Shown: positions 1-12,206, numbered from the stretch's first letter. The stretch is 61,187 nucleotides of DNA from Paramacrobiotus metropolitanus (GCF_019649055.1 NW_026570526.1:1-61187); one strand, 5' to 3'. Translations and numbers: made by a program. Notes: a model not told the origin generated them from the letters alone.

Positions 1-722
1 GACTAGTATATCGTCAGAAACCTGGGGGATTTACTTTTGTGTTATGGCATAATGTGCTGGCAAGGCGTTCGGTTGTATGTTCCAATAATTATGCTGTCCG
101 TTGGCCATTGCGGATTTCAACTGTTTCATGTTGCGAGAGGTTTAATCGTAATTAAGCCTCTATCCGTGAGTTTGCTACCGGCTGTAGTTAAACTGAACCG
201 AGAGTGTGCTTGTCTTTCTTTTTTTTATCTTGCTACTCTACTTTATTTCATAAATACGAGTACATTACATATCGAAAATAGTTAGTCACAAATTCACAGC
301 AACAGAATCTCATTTAATGTGCCGCTCCTTCCATTGTTCCAACCAAGTACACAAGTGGCGTTGCCTCGCTGCATTTCCAACGATATTCGCTGGCGTAGGA
401 ACTCATGAGAACGGGGTTCGCCTGTTTGGAGCTGGAGTCGCTGACTAATTTCTTTAATTAGAGCGATGGCCGACTTTCCCCACGGTCCGAGAGTTTCGAA
501 GGCTAATGGCGCGAAGATGTTCTTCCCAACAGATACATCTGTTCAACTTGACTAACTACGATTCCTTAATTCCATGTGGGTCAGGTGAAGAAGCAGCAGC
601 GGCAGCAGAAGGCGTCTCTGGTTACTCGCGTGTCAGAACTCAGAACAGAGGCAACTGGTGGTACAGACAGTCAGACGACCGATTGTTACACGACAGCCAC
701 AAATTCTGCCTACAGTACGGTT
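1..722. other. No recognisable gene
   Basis: This stretch to the left of the hAT element has short open frames only, none with a domain I recognise or consistent splice sites. It is mixed-composition DNA without obvious repeats. Confidence 0.5.
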
Positions 723-737
723 CAGTGTTGGCCCGTT
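723..737 (+). repeat. hAT terminal inverted repeat, left
   Basis: CAGTGTTGGCCCGTT matches the right terminus perfectly in inverted orientation. Confidence 0.88.
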
Positions 738-928
738 ATAAAAAATTAACCTCCCGTCCGTTTCCGTCCCGTAAATCAGCCCTCCCGTACCGTTGCCCGT
801 CCCGTTGGCCAAAACGTTCCTGTTTCCCGGCCCGTCGTCCGACGGGCAAGTGTTTTTCGCTATTTTAAGCAAAGTCTTAACTGATTCATTCGGTTTTACA
901 AACTTTAATTATTCCTCGCATGTACCGT

Positions 929-3900
929 TCACTCTACACCAGAAAGTTTCCGTTTACGCTTCACAATATCACCACTAACGCGACTACGATTGACGCTACA
1001 AAACAGCAGCCGTTCAAAGTTTCTGTCACCCATCTTCAATCTTCGGTTACTCAGAATTAAACCGGCCACGCTGAATACTCGTTCCACATCCGCCGTGGTG
1101 GCTGGTGCGCATAAGATTTGCTTCGCTAATACTGACAGTCGTGGAATTTCTTCCCTTCCTCTCCTCCGTAAAAACTCAATGGATTTTTCCCCATCCATTT
1201 AGACGATAAATAGTTCTCTAACTCCGCTTCACAAGTCATCCGCGTCAAGCCGGTTCGAGTACTAGCAGCAGAATCATCAAGAAACGACAGCCAACCCGGA
1301 CGTTCAAAATTTCGATTCTCTATATGAAAACATCAAATTATAATCAAAAATAAAGAAAAACGATTCGGTTGTTTTTTGCTATTGTTTCATGAATTCTTAC
1401 CAGCAGCAGCAGCACTGTCATTCGCCAGAGCAATTTCGTTCATCATTCTCAGTAGCAAAGTTCTTACGCGTTCTTCAGTCTTCGCCGGCTCACTTGTTAA
1501 ACGGCACCAAAGCAGTTTACATTGGGGCTCTAGAAACGTCGCAGCAAGGTAGAGTTCATCCGTTTCCAATACGCCAAAGCGGGAGTTGATTTCTTCGTTC
1601 AGCTTTCGTATAAAGCCTCCTAACAAAGTAAAATCCGGGTTGCTCTTGCACGCGCGCAGATGATGTTTCAGACCGTAGATAATCGGAATCACTGCCCCAA
1701 TAACCGGATATTCTGCCGTCTGAAGCAGTTTGAACGCTTCCTCAAAAACCGTCATCAGCTTTACAAAGGAACGCAAATATTCTTTGTGGGTAGCCTTCAA
1801 ACGATTATTCTGCTCTAATCCCGCGATATTCCAGTCTACTTTCACCGCTCTTTCACACATTAGAAAGACAGAATTCTAGCGCGTTTCATTACGGCTGACC
1901 AAAGTGCCCTTAAATGCTTTTTCCAGCTTTTTCCAGATATGACAGCTGTAGTGGTGAGTGTTTGACCCGTAAAACGATTCCCGACAGACAATCAATCACG
2001 CTGTTCAGCGTTTCTGAAGTTTTCATGGCCGTCTTGATGCACAACTGCAGAGTATGTGCCACGCATCGCACCTTCAAAAATAACTTAATAAAATAGTCAG
2101 CAGAAATGGAATGAAAACTTGAAAGCAGACCGAATGCAGCGGCATGCACGTTCTTGTGCAATTAAATTTTTTGGTTAAATTTATCGCTAAACTTTCGAAA
2201 ACAACATTGTTAATCGTTTCCAGCAAATCATCACTATTAGTGTTTAATAAACTGCACATGAAAATTGTCATATAACAAGTTAAAGTGAAACGTTTCACAT
2301 ACCGTTACTTTACGGTTTTGTAGCCGACAATAAGTGTTCCTCAACAGTGTATGAACTTCGTTCGCGATATCGCTTGTCAAATCCAGATCCTCTGGATCGA
2401 CGTCGTCAAACGTGTCCGAATCCAAAAATGACCATATTCCATCTTCAGTCGCTTGTTCAAAAAATTCTAAAAATAAAATAACTATTGTAACGTCTTCAAT
2501 AAGTATTGAGGTTACGTGTTGCGATAGTGATGTTCACCCACGTATCAAATTTCATAAATTAGACAATAAATTATGATAATAGTAGCAACAGTAATAAATT
2601 AACAACTGCGCCATGGCTTCCTAATAAACAAAACCATTAGTTAGTACCTTCTAAAGTATGGTTTCCATCAAGATCGTGCTCGCGCATAATAAATCCCGGG
2701 AAGATGTCGCTGAATGCGTTCACAACGTTGCCGCCGTTGTCGGTTCCCATGTAATGCAGGAGATCCTTCAGGTTGTATTCGTCTATAACTTCTACAGCGA
2801 TTTCGAAAATGTCGGGCGCGGTGTGCGTGCCTTCGAACCGATGGCATCCAAGAAGAAAGTTACGCAACTGAAAGTCTTCATCCACGAACGAGACGCTGAA
2901 CGCGATATACGCATGGGTACGTTTACTTGTCCAAATGTCGACATTCACCGCGACAGATGTGGCTTTGGATAGTAACTTCTTGATTTTTTCCTTGACGCTT
3001 TTTTCCATATCCGGAATGAGTTTTCGTATCAAAAGCCGACGATGGGGCCACTAAAATAACAATGCAACTTGTCAACTTTTCAGAAGATAGTATTCTGCAA
3101 CGTTGCGTATGTACAGTATTGCGATTTTGCCGTGTTGAAAAGTACTTACTTCTTACGATTCAGCATTTTCATCAAAGAGCTTTATTTATTTTTGTGTTGC
3201 TTGTAGTTAAGGACAGAATTTACCTTTAATTTCGAATCGCCAATCTTGATAGCTTTGTCGAATAACGGATGAGTTAGCGCATTCGCTGACATAAGCGTCT
3301 CGACGAGTATTTCGGCCACCGTTTCATTCAGCTTGACCTGCTTGACGTGATTTTTCGGGTACAGTTCCACTTTCTTAATCTCCGGTGCAAACATTTCAAG
3401 AGTCGGCTGGGATCCACTCTGTTTGGCAGCAGGTGGGTTGAAGTTCGATAAAGCTCGGAGCACAAACTACGAAAAGCCATATGCAGAAGTAAATATAAAT
3501 GCACTAATAAATAACAACACGTAGGATATCGAAGAATAAAAAGCATGGTTCATCAAGAGCAGAAAGTCATCAAAACACGGAAGCTTTAGGTGTACAATGC
3601 ACATACTTCATACCTCATCTTTTTGGTGATGTCGGTCGATGTGGTCTTTGAAGGGCTTAAAAGTATCCGAGCCAGTAACTTTCACGGGTTTCTTGGTGCA
3701 GAATTTGCAGACGCCTTCGCAAATGTTGTAAGTACGGCCTCCGGCGCCTCTGACTTCTTTCGACTCTTTTAGGTCCTTGAAAAATTCGAAGAAATACTTT
3801 TTTCCTGAAATTTTTGGAGCACAGGTCGCTGTGGTATCGCTCGTGCTGCTCGCTGCAGGAAGCGGATACAGAGGGCTCGGGGATTTGGGATCGCAGGGGC

Positions 3901-3955
3901 TCGGCGGCAACATCTGCACGTCCTCGTCGTCCGAATCCATGACCACGGAAGCCAT
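929..3955 (-). pseudogene. hAT transposase with BED zinc finger, multi-exon, disrupted
   Basis: I see a spliced minus-strand gene. Exon 1 (3955-3614) carries a BED finger (CKFC...HIDRHH) and ends at a GTATG donor. Exon 2 is 3466-3224. Exon 3 (3050-2648) holds the N-terminal RNase H-like catalytic part (NVDIWTSKRTHAYIAF, YMGTDNGGNV). Exon 4 is 2466-2303. Exon 5 (2071-1401) starts at RCVAHTLQL, and a last exon near 1240-929 carries the hAT C-terminal dimerisation motif (PATTADVERVFSVAG). The introns have GT-AG ends, so the exon model is coherent. Lesions: a frame break near 1925, an in-frame TAG near 1875 replacing the conserved Trp of the TRWNSV-type motif, and another frame break near 1150-1190. 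The gene is therefore probably dead. Family placement is firm; exact exon limits at the 3' end are not. Confidence 0.85.
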
Positions 3956-4228
3956 CGATAACTGGCTACTGGCTACTCGCTTTCGATGGGAACACAGATC
4001 TCAGTTGCCGTACAACTCCAGAATCAATTCACGCATGCGAAATCAGCATTTGGTGTACTCATTCAGAAAGAGTCAGAATCGAAGAATTTTTGTTTAATTT
4101 ATTACTGTACAAATTTGCACTGATTTAAGTGGCTGCAGTGTGTTATTACGAAATGTCGTTAAGAGATGTGATATCCATTACAACCACTGCTCTCTTACAG
4201 TTAGGCGGCGTTAGCGATTACTGTGTGG

Positions 4229-4256
4229 TGTGTACTGTGTACTGTGTACTGTGTAT
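4229..4256. repeat. Short tandem repeat (TGTACTG)n
   Basis: About four copies of a 7-bp TGTACTG-type unit lie inside the hAT element, upstream of the transposase start. Confidence 0.7.
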
Positions 4257-4580
4257 TAAGTACGTAAGCAGTAAGCACTGTTAGCATTGTGTCAAACTGC
4301 CATTTACCATTTCCAACTTAACTGTGATGGTAAGCTATCGGTATGTACTATGTACGATGTACAAGTACTATGTAACTCGCTATTACAAAACGAAACAATT
4401 AATCTTAATTAATTTCTGTTTTTTTATCAAACGGAAACGGAAACGGGATTTTTCCCGTAAAATCCTTTAACAAGTTCCCGGCCCGGCCCGTTCCGTAAAG
4501 CGCATGTCCCGTTCCCGTAATTCTACGGAAACGGGCAACGGAACGGGAGAATTTTCCGTAAGTTTCCGGTCCCGTTGAAA

Positions 4581-4595
4581 AACGGGCCAACACTG
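4581..4595 (-). repeat. hAT terminal inverted repeat, right
   Basis: AACGGGCCAACACTG is the exact inverse of the left end at 723-737. Confidence 0.88.
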
Positions 4596-5150
4596 CAGTC
4601 CACTCAGTGTATGCGCTGCATATATCCGCTTCAGCGGATGAGTCAGTGCAGCAGCAGCACACGTACGTACAGCGAGAGAGGCGATATACGGCATGCAAGT
4701 GAGTGCAAGTACTGTACTCTCGGCTCAATATGTCTCGGTTTTGTAAAGTGTAGCCAGTCATGCACTGTACGCGGTTCAAAAAATTCGCTTAATCAGGTGA
4801 ACGTAAATCCACTAATGAGCGTGATTGGCTGTAATACTCGTCAAAGTAACGGCTAACGATCGGTTTTCGAGCGCGTTTAACAGTAACGTATCAGTTTTTT
4901 TCCGTCAGATTTCACAGCTTAAAGTTTCAGTTTCTTAAATCCTTTCCACGACGACAATAATGAATTTTATGTCGAAACGAGCTCAGAAAACTAATTTAAA
5001 ATTTAAATCAGAACAAAAATCAAATTTGGGACTTTAAGCAGAAGAATAAGTCTGGCTTTCCAAAGAACCGTCTGATTTTGATTACTGGAGTACCCAAAGA
5101 AGAGTTCGAGCTGTTCAGACGGTTCATGAGGCCTAAAAGACCGAACTCAT
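4596..5150. other. Spacer between hAT element and giant-element block
   Basis: No gene is seen. Base composition changes from AT-rich to GC-rich at about 5150, which I take as the left edge of the retroelement block. Confidence 0.45.
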
Positions 5151-5267
5151 TGAATTACGTGACGTCAGTATAGTTTTGCATGGAAAGACCATACAAAACG
5201 GAGACATCGTGGGTCGAGAGTACAGTACGTCCTGTGTGGACCGTACGCACCACGCGCAGGCTGCCGC

Positions 5268-5285
5268 CTCTGACATGCCTCTGGG
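5268..5285 (-). repeat. Shared terminal motif, left copy
   Basis: Read on the minus strand this is CCCAGAGGCATGTCAGAG, identical over 18 bases to 34541-34558 on the plus strand. Similarity extends imperfectly on both sides (CGCAGG.GCTC upstream), so both units end in related sequence with inverted orientation in the window. Confidence 0.75.
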
Positions 5286-7635
5286 AGGGAATCCGAGCCC
5301 CTGCGAAGGATGCATAGACTCGGTACCGCACCAGTATCGCACAACTCGCCGGTTGGACCCATGTGGGGTCGCCGGTACGCGTCCTCTGGCAGCCTGAGTT
5401 CGGTGTCTGGTCGACCGTCCCATCTTCACTTCCGAACCCGTGAGAGGATGCCACTCACGGTCGAGGACTCCGGAAGTCGCTCGGGCGTTTCGTTGGACCG
5501 TTGATGCATCTGTTGGCTTACTTCTTGCTTCTGTTGGTATCGGAGAACAATGTAAAAGAGAAATGTAATGAAAGTTCATGCAGCGCGAAAAAAAAGTATG
5601 AAATAAAGTTTAATCACAATTTTAGTGAGCAAAAAGGGTTACAAAACAGATCTGTCAGAGAGATCGAACTAGAAAAATACAGTTTCGTTTGTTAGGAAAA
5701 ATGCTAAAAAATTGCAAAAATCTGTCCGGGGGTCCTATTCTGACTAGGATGACATCCATGGGGTGCTTGTATCTCCACGGGGTCTCCTGTCTAACCTCCT
5801 CCGGTAAGTTGGGTCCGGGGCGTCGGTTCCCGAGTAACCCATCATAACCGGTTATATTCGCCGAGGTCGGGTAAGCCTAGTTAACACTTACTTCCGACTC
5901 GTATCCGTCCGTTAGAGATAGAGAGGCACTGTTGCAGGTGCAAATGCCGAGGCATCCTCTCTGAATGGGGGAATTGGACCAAGATCGGTTGACCGAGGTC
6001 GGCCTACCGGTAAGTCGACCGGCGGCGGGGTGATTCGGCTATGTTCCGAATTCCTAAAGTTCAGGTCGGGAAAAGCTGCGCTTAAGTCATGCGACCTGTG
6101 TGATCGTCAAATACAGCAGTTCCGTTCAAATGTGGTCGGCAAAACCCGTTCAATCTGCTACCACGAGCCTGGTTTGGAGTTATCCGAGTCGAACTGGCTC
6201 GAAGGTCCGTTCGGAAATCTTTAGTTTCTTCGGTGAAGGTATCCAGTCGACTTCCATCCGATGTGTTCCCTTGTTATCCGACCTGTAGTCGAGGTCGGAT
6301 ATCCACCCATCGCTGATCGACCAGGGTTAACCTGCAATAACATGCCCATGTGGGGCTATACAAGTTCCTTCAGGTCGAATTCATCCACCGCGAGAAAGTT
6401 TTCCGTCTTCTTCCGTCATGTTGATTACGTTAGCCGACCATGTGTTGGTCAGTTAACATGTCCGACTTCCGACTTTTAGTCGGTTATCGTATCGGCTGCA
6501 TCCCACTTCCCAAGGTTGGATGAACTATGTTTCCATCCGTCCAAAAGCTGAGTTCTTCCGCTGGGAGGTCGGTGTCCAGCTTTTGATTGCTTTTCCGACT
6601 TGTTGTCGTACACTTCCGGCCTCCGTTTGGTTACTTCCGACCTCCGACTCGAGGTCGGTTGGGCGTCCCTCTTCGTGGTCGAACAAGACGACTTCTACCG
6701 TTATGCCCAGGTGGGCTAGTCGGCACTCGTCAAGTCGACTTTATCCTGACATGAACTCTGAGTCGGATCCGTGCTTCTGTTGGCCAGTTAATCCGACGGA
6801 CAGGCCTCTGGGCTGCCGAGTCCTGTGAAGTTGGAGTTTCCTTGGCATCTGTTGGCCCACTGACTGGCGCTTCAGCATGCAGTTGTGCTAGCTTGCAACG
6901 TTGAGGGCCTTTGTGGTCCCGGTTGACAAGACAAGCTCTTTGGTTCAAAACTTCATGCACATGCAAATCCCTGAGGTCGTCAGATCCGATTCCTTCCGTT
7001 TCTTTATCGCGAACCTAAGACGCCTAGTCGCTTCTGTTGGGGGTAGACAACTCAGGTCCACGAGGGAATTTTTCTTTGCCGCGAACGAAGGACTCTTGGC
7101 CGTTTCTCTTGCGGGCAGGAGTTCTTCGTCCACGGGGTTCATCGAACGGGTGCAGGCCGTGTCTACTGGCACGGTCTGCCTAGGATGTTCCATTGAAGAA
7201 ATAGGGAAGCCGGTCGCGGCGGAGTCGTTGGTACACCAGTAGCCAGCTAAACCGTCGCAGTTCCTCTTCAGGAAAAGACAGCACCTTTAAGACGCGCGCG
7301 GTCGTGGTCACCGGTGAATCGGCTGGTTTACCCGATATCCTCCGGGGGAGACTTCGGTTGGACTATGGGTACAAGTTCCTAGTTGAATTCCTGTAGGTCT
7401 GGGTTCAAACGGAGAATCCAGTCTGACCACCGTGCAACAATCGTGGTTCCGGCCTTGCGGTTTGCGGCGCTCTCCGTATGCGTCCTCATGGTCGACTTCT
7501 CTGATCGGCTATCATGCACCTAGTCGACCTGTGTGATCGGCTAGGGTAGCGAATCATAGTTCTGCGATCTGCGCCGTTGCAGTCCAAACTTCATATTCTC
7601 GTACGATCCGTTCTGGATTTAATCAATTTTCATAA

Positions 7636-7652
7636 CCGACCTTTGTGGTCGG
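7636..7652. repeat. Hairpin motif CCGACC-TTTGT-GGTCGG (best copy)
   Basis: A perfect 6-bp stem closes a 5-base loop. Close variants occur at 6092-6106, 6905-6920, 7525-7540, 7703-7719, 10715-10731, 13116-13136 (7-bp stem), 13235-13250 and 13538-13552, in both non-coding and coding parts of the left unit. Confidence 0.7.
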
Positions 7653-8434
7653 CTAGTGTGGCGTCGTTCGCAATGTCTCCAATTTATGGGCAAAGTACAA
7701 GGTCGACCTTTGTGGTCGGCTCAAGTACATATAGTCAAATCCGAGTCTTTTCTGCGCTGTTGGCAGCTCGGCCGAGGGATGTCCGCTATTTACAATGGTG
7801 AAGGCTGCTCGGCTACCCGGTTCCAAAGTTGGGCGGGTGCTTGGCAAGCGTGGTATGAAACGCGCGCAGCGACGTGTTTCATGCCATGCTAGGCTAATCC
7901 TCTCAGTCTATGCTCCGGAGTCGGCTGACCGGAGTAATCTTCGTAGCTGATCGTGGTCAGGGGCGCGATCTGCACCATGTAACCTACGGTCGGCTCCATG
8001 TAACGCGGATAGGGGCTTCTGTTGGCTCCAATAATAGCAGATGTGGTTACGATCTGTTCATGCCATGCTGGGGAACTGGGGTCGGTTTGCCCAGTTCGGT
8101 CCAGGGGATTCCTCGGAGTATGTACCGGTACGGTGAAAGAACCGAAATACCCAGGTCTGACCACTCGTTTCCAGGTCCGACCGAAGAATCCGGCCAACTT
8201 GTGTAGTCGGCACACTGGCCAGGTCATCGTTGACGTCCGCTGTATACATGGTTTATCGGTTTCTGTAAAAAGGAACAAAAGAAAGGTATCCCTTCCGAAG
8301 TCGTTTCTCGACGATGCTGTTTCTCAGCTAGACTGTTTCTCACTCAGGTCGCTTCCCGACCATGTCGTTTCTCGGCGTAAAGTCCCCTTAGATGTTCCAA
8401 GCGGAGGATCAAGTTCTAATGTGGGAACTCGATC

Positions 8435-8950
8435 TTAACTCAATGGGACTTCAACCGGCGGCTCGCCGCCGAAGTAATCCTCTTCATCTTCATCATCCGG
8501 GCAAGGTCGGAGATGCGGCCGCAAGGTCGGCTCCTTGGGTTTACAAGTCGCCGGGCCACTCCGTTGAGACGTATCGTCTGTTTCATCCGTTTCCTGACCG
8601 GGACGTTCCGCCTTAGCCTTCTTTTCCTTGGCCGCCTGTCTTCGAAACCTCAGCGCATACGGTTGTGCACCGGGTGCTATGGCGTCCGACATCCATGTTT
8701 CGTATGGTGTCGAAGTAAATCCACTGGGTAAGGTCTTTTTCTGTCGATACCAGCTAGTAAATCTGGTTGCGTCGTCGAAAGGATCTATGTGATCCTCGCG
8801 AAAGGCATACTTTGTCGCATACCGTTCGTGGGTGTGCAGCAAGCCACGCATCCAGACGGCAAGGATAACACTTCTCATCGGTGTGCCGAGTTTGGCCACG
8901 AGGGTTTCCAGAGCCTCTCGTATCAGCTCGTTCTGGTACAGTCCGTACAA
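8435..8950 (-). CDS. Left-unit accessory protein f2 (unknown function)
   Basis: This is a 171-residue open frame without an ATG at its upstream end. The same frame continues upstream to a TGA at 8998-8996 that closes segment f1. The residues just after that stop (FIFAARLGN) match the right unit's IRIFAARLGH near 31877-31920. The following helical region (about 60 residues, LVAKLGTPMRSVILAVWMRG) aligns with LLTQVALLGNQIPEIEAGVK. The C-terminus is charged, ending in an acidic DDEDEEDY stretch before the stop. It is the last coding segment before the non-coding tail, as in the right unit. I recognise no known domain. It may be expressed as a fusion with f1 or by reinitiation. Confidence 0.6.
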   Translation of the reverse strand: MYGLYQNELIREALETLVAKLGTPMRSVILAVWMRGLLHTHERYATKYAFREDHIDPFDDATRFTSWYRQKKTLPSGFTSTPYETWMSDAIAPGAQPYALRFRRQAAKEKKAKAERPGQETDETDDTSQRSGPATCKPKEPTLRPHLRPCPDDEDEEDYFGGEPPVEVPLS

Positions 8951-8995
8951 TGTGTAATGGCAAAAGTAATTGCCGAGCCGTGCTGCGAAGATGAA

Positions 8996-9567
8996 TCACA
9001 GGAACGCCGTAACTTTGTCTGGGGCGAGGTCAATCTCTCCTTCTGGGAGATGCTGGGTTAAATCCAGTGCTGCCCGAGCCGCGGTGATAACGAAGGCAGG
9101 GTGAACGTCCGTGACGACAAACTGGGCAATACTCACCAACTCGTCGTGGGGGTATTCCCGAGCACCTAGTTGGGTCGCACGCGTTTCGTCCGGGCTATAT
9201 AGTGATACGTTCAGTAAAACCGGTCGGTCATCGACGGTAACGCATTCGATCGGGTGTATGGATGTTCCACATTGGGTGCTGTGTGCGCGTTTATGGTAAA
9301 GTCCGGTTGCCACTAGTGTTGTTCCAGCAGCGTCTGGTATCTGGATCGGACGAGGAATTGCCGAAGGTTTTCTACCATCCGCCATACTTGTGGGCGTTGT
9401 CGCTCCTCGTAATTCATGGTGTTCATGATCAAATTCGTTCGTTCAGTCGGATGTTGCATGACGATCTCGATTCCCTGTTGTCGGGCGTGGTCGTAGCGCG
9501 GATCTTCTCGGGCCGGCACTTCCACTTGTGGTAGTTGTGCCATCTGGTCGGCCACGTCGACTTTCAT
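8996..9567 (-). pseudogene. Left-unit accessory protein f1, frame-broken
   Basis: Two frames together match the right-unit protein at 31269-31880. The segment 9567-9313 contains DPRYDHARQQGIEI and VENLRQFLVRS, paralleling DPYKYAEDQGINI and VQNLQIFVIRS. The segment 9385-8996 contains AQFVVTDVHPAFVITAARAA, paralleling AQFVLPDANASFIIAASRAA. A one-base shift near 9320 separates them. The match covers most of the protein, so homology is clear even though function is unknown. The frame ends with TGA at 8998-8996, directly before segment f2 in the same frame. Confidence 0.65.
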
Positions 9568-9813
9568 TTGCTCCGGTTGGGCTGCCGGTTCGGCCTGGAC
9601 TTCAGCCGCTGGTTCTGCCTGATGGGCTTCCGGCTGCTGCTCGGGTGGGACAAAGTTACGTTTCGACTTATTTGTTAAGTCGACCGTAAGGCCGATTCCC
9701 GTCTCTCCGGATCCAGTTCGTTTTCCTGGTGGAGGTCTAGTCGGTTCTTTTCCGACTTCGCGGATGCAGCTCGTTGTTCTTCGATTCTGTTTCGAAGATC
9801 AACATGACCGATC

Positions 9814-10713
9814 CTATGTCGGAGGTCGTGTCCCGCGAGATTTTTGGTCGGTCGGCGCTGCTGCTGTTGAGATGCCGATTGAGTCCGAGTTCCGTGCTGA
9901 GGAATCTGCTGGGAAACAGTTGGACAAGCCTGTGTGACTACCGGCATCGCCCTTTGTGGGATTGCCGCCAACTGCTCCTCTGTCGCCGGGACAAAGGGTA
10001 ACCATCTGTTGAGTTCCGTCCGGCATGTTCATCATCATCTTCACTGATGTGTCCCTCAATGGTCGGTTCGGGTCGCCGACGAAGACGTCATGTATGTTGT
10101 GAATCAGCTGTTCGCTATCCGAGCGACCCTGCGTGGGTGCTGGTAACCGAATCTTTATTTCCGGTTCATGGGACGTCTGGGGTGGGTGGACTTTCATCGA
10201 GGCGATCCGTTCGTCGACTTCTTTGATCTGCTTTTGTTCCTCGAGTTGGCGCTTTATGTCTTGGGTCTGTCGGTACATCCACAGTCTATCTGTTATGACT
10301 GGTGGAACAGTCCCGTTCCATCTCGGGTCGCGCTCTCGTTGTCGCTGAATTATAGCCAGATTGTCCTGTTCATGTGCCTCCAACTGATCCGCGAGATTTT
10401 CTCTACGGGCTATTTACCGGTACGCACTCAGGTTTCAAGCGCCAACATTAATGTAAACTGCCGCTGCCTGAGCTCGTGCCTGCTGTCCTCTGTAGACAGT
10501 CCGTTCATTGGGGAAGGAAACAATACAATCGGCGCAGACAATCTGTTGTTGTCCCGTGTCGCGTTGTCCCTGCACTGTTGGCAGTCCACCGTGTAAGCTT
10601 CCGTACGAGTCTGTTAAAACGAAAGTTAAGCAAACCGTTTCTCGGTTGCGTCCTATAAGTTTACACCCTATAATTACTACGGTCCGGACAGGTCGGTTCT
10701 CGAACTGGTCCAA
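9814..10713 (-). pseudogene. Left-unit accessory protein e, Cys-containing, frame-broken
   Basis: This corresponds by position to the right-unit gene at 30436-31127. The segment 10713-10435 contains QQQIVCADC, which aligns with the CSDC start of the right protein, but later cysteines are poorly kept and the frame ends early. The segment 10383-9814 encodes a charged, helical, Arg/Gln-rich region (QRQRERDPRW, DIKRQLEEQKQIKEVDERI) with a less certain counterpart around residues 110-150 of the right protein. The split into two frames indicates decay or recoding. No catalytic motif is visible. Confidence 0.5.
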
Positions 10714-10983
10714 AACGCCTTTGTGGTCGTCTATTGAGGTAAGTCGACTTCGGTTGGTCGGTGACGCCTATGTGGTGTCAATGGAGGAAGTCGGTTCCGC
10801 AACTTCTCCGACGCGTTCTGCGTCTCCTCATTCCCGTGTAGGTGCTTCTGTCGACTCCGGCCGACTAGCTTGGTGCGAATCGGCCGACTCGGCTGGTTGC
10901 TCCGAGGTCGGTCGTTCCGTCGGTAGGTGTCCGTGCCGGTGAGTCGATGGGTTACAGGCGATAAACCGTTTAAAGCCCTGGAC

Positions 10984-12206
10984 CTAATCGTTGTTCGAAG
11001 CGAATCGTTGCTGGAAAAGTCCCTTCGCTATGACGCATTCCAAGTCGTCCTCCAGGCAGTATTTCTTTCGTCGTTCGCTTGGGTCCGGTTTGGCTTTATA
11101 CTTCGGGTCAATTAGCTGGGGCTTCTCCGCTTTCCATTCAAACTCGAACCGTCCTGTGAGTTGGTGGAGTATTTCCCCACGGGTTAATCCTTCCGGGTGC
11201 CAAGACATTCCCATGCATGCTGCGGTGGCATGCACCCATCCTTCATATGTTTAAGGGGCCGGATCTCTCTTGTCCGGAGGAAACTCCTAGTACATCCGCT
11301 TTGTGCTGGTGTACGCACGTATAAGTCTTCGTGCGTGGTATCCCATGCCACAGTATTGCCGTACTAAGTTGAGGCTTAGTTGTCTCCATCCTCCGCCGGT
11401 TTCGTTCACCTTCCAATGTTGAAGGAGTTTGAAAGCAATCCTTGGTGTGGTAAACTTCGGTCCACGTGTCGCAAGGGGCTCCAAGGCGGCGAATGTGTAC
11501 ATCCATCCCGGGTCGTATTCCGAACAGCCGGCTTCGGTCGTTGGGCCATTTTAATGCCGGTATACTTCACATTTACGTTGGCCAACCTAAGGATGTCATC
11601 AGGTAAGACTTCCATGATGTCTTTGTTCCATTCTGAAAGAAGTGGCCGTTGATCGGAGTCGGGCGTCAGTGATATCCGTTGACCGTACGGACGAAGGACG
11701 ATTACTCCGCCGTCGTCTCCGTCTACCTTAGGGTCGTCGGCCTTGTCGCCGCCGTCCTTCTCTTCCGGTTGTTTATCCGGTATCTCCGGTTCGCCCTGTT
11801 ATTGAGGTGCCGGGGACGGTGGTGGAGGTTTACCGTCGTCATCGTCGTCATCATCCGACCCGCTTTGTTCGGTGTCGAATGTATCGGCCTCGTCGTCTTC
11901 TTCGGTTGACGATTTCTCCTTCTTCTTGGTCGACTTCTTCTTCGTCTTAGTCGACTTCGACTGACCCTTATGTTGGGTCAGATCTTCCGGCTCCGGCGAA
12001 ATTTCCATAGGCGAGGTCGGTTGAAGTGACTCTACGTCCTTCGGTATAAACCGTCCTTTCGCGCTCCAAGTCGGTTTCGCCGTACTTCCTCGTCCAGTCG
12101 GAGCTGATGCCGTGCCGACATATGTTGTCGGTTCAAAAGGCACTCGAGGTCGAGCTTGGATTCGTCTTTGTAACGACTGTCCAGCTGCTCGAGCGGCATG
12201 CAGCAT
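10984..12206 (-). pseudogene. Left-unit accessory protein d, acidic linker plus two winged-helix-like domains, frame-broken
   Basis: This is the counterpart of the right-unit gene at 28717-30245. It starts at an ATG (12206) in the same frame as the preceding gene, 13 open codons after that gene's TAA. A basic KKKSTKKKEK stretch is followed by an acidic run of aspartates (to 11799). Two further frames then carry FAALEPLATRGPKFTTPRIA (about 11502-11287), matching the right unit's IKAALKALSQTGTTLATGSLA, and HPEGLTRGEILHQLTGRF (11235-10984), matching HPMGLTRNEMANQLLGRY. At least two frame breaks lie between 11800 and 11240. I infer a chromatin- or nucleic-acid-binding role from the winged-helix-like pattern. 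Confidence 0.65.

Larger units (their letters stand above)
723..4595 (-). mobile_element. hAT-superfamily DNA transposon, decayed
   Basis: The element is bounded by perfect 15-bp terminal inverted repeats, CAGTGTTGGCCCGTT at 723-737 and its reverse complement at 4581-4595. The TIR begins CAGTG, which fits the hAT TIR consensus YARNG. Both subterminal regions (about 750-850 and 4425-4580) are crowded with CCCGT/ACGGG motifs, which I infer to be transposase-binding repeats. The interior encodes a BED-finger hAT transposase on the minus strand. The expected 8-bp target duplication is absent: the flanks read GTACGGTT on the left and CAGTCCAC on the right. The flank may have been rearranged after insertion, or one end may come from another copy. 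Confidence 0.88.
5155..8434 (-). other. Non-coding 3' tail of left unit
   Basis: This is about 3.3 kb without a convincing reading frame. It is dense in GGTCGG/CCGACC words and in a small hairpin motif (CCGACC-TTTGT-GGTCGG, best copy 7636-7652). CTTCTGTTGG recurs exactly at 5528, 6774, 7031 and 8016. The far end carries CTCTGACATGCCTCTGGG (5268-5285), the inverse of a motif near the right unit's end, and a TGACGTCA palindrome (5160-5167). By position it corresponds to the 2.5-kb tail of the right unit at 32369-34930. Confidence 0.55.

Noticed and set aside
37-285. An 82-codon frame near the left edge
   Set aside because: Hydrophobic and Cys-containing but without domain, context or splice support.
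5155-8434. Several open frames of 60-130 codons on both strands in the left tail
   Set aside because: They are Arg/Pro/Ser-rich by-products of GC-rich repeated words, overlap each other on both strands and have no counterpart in the right unit's tail.
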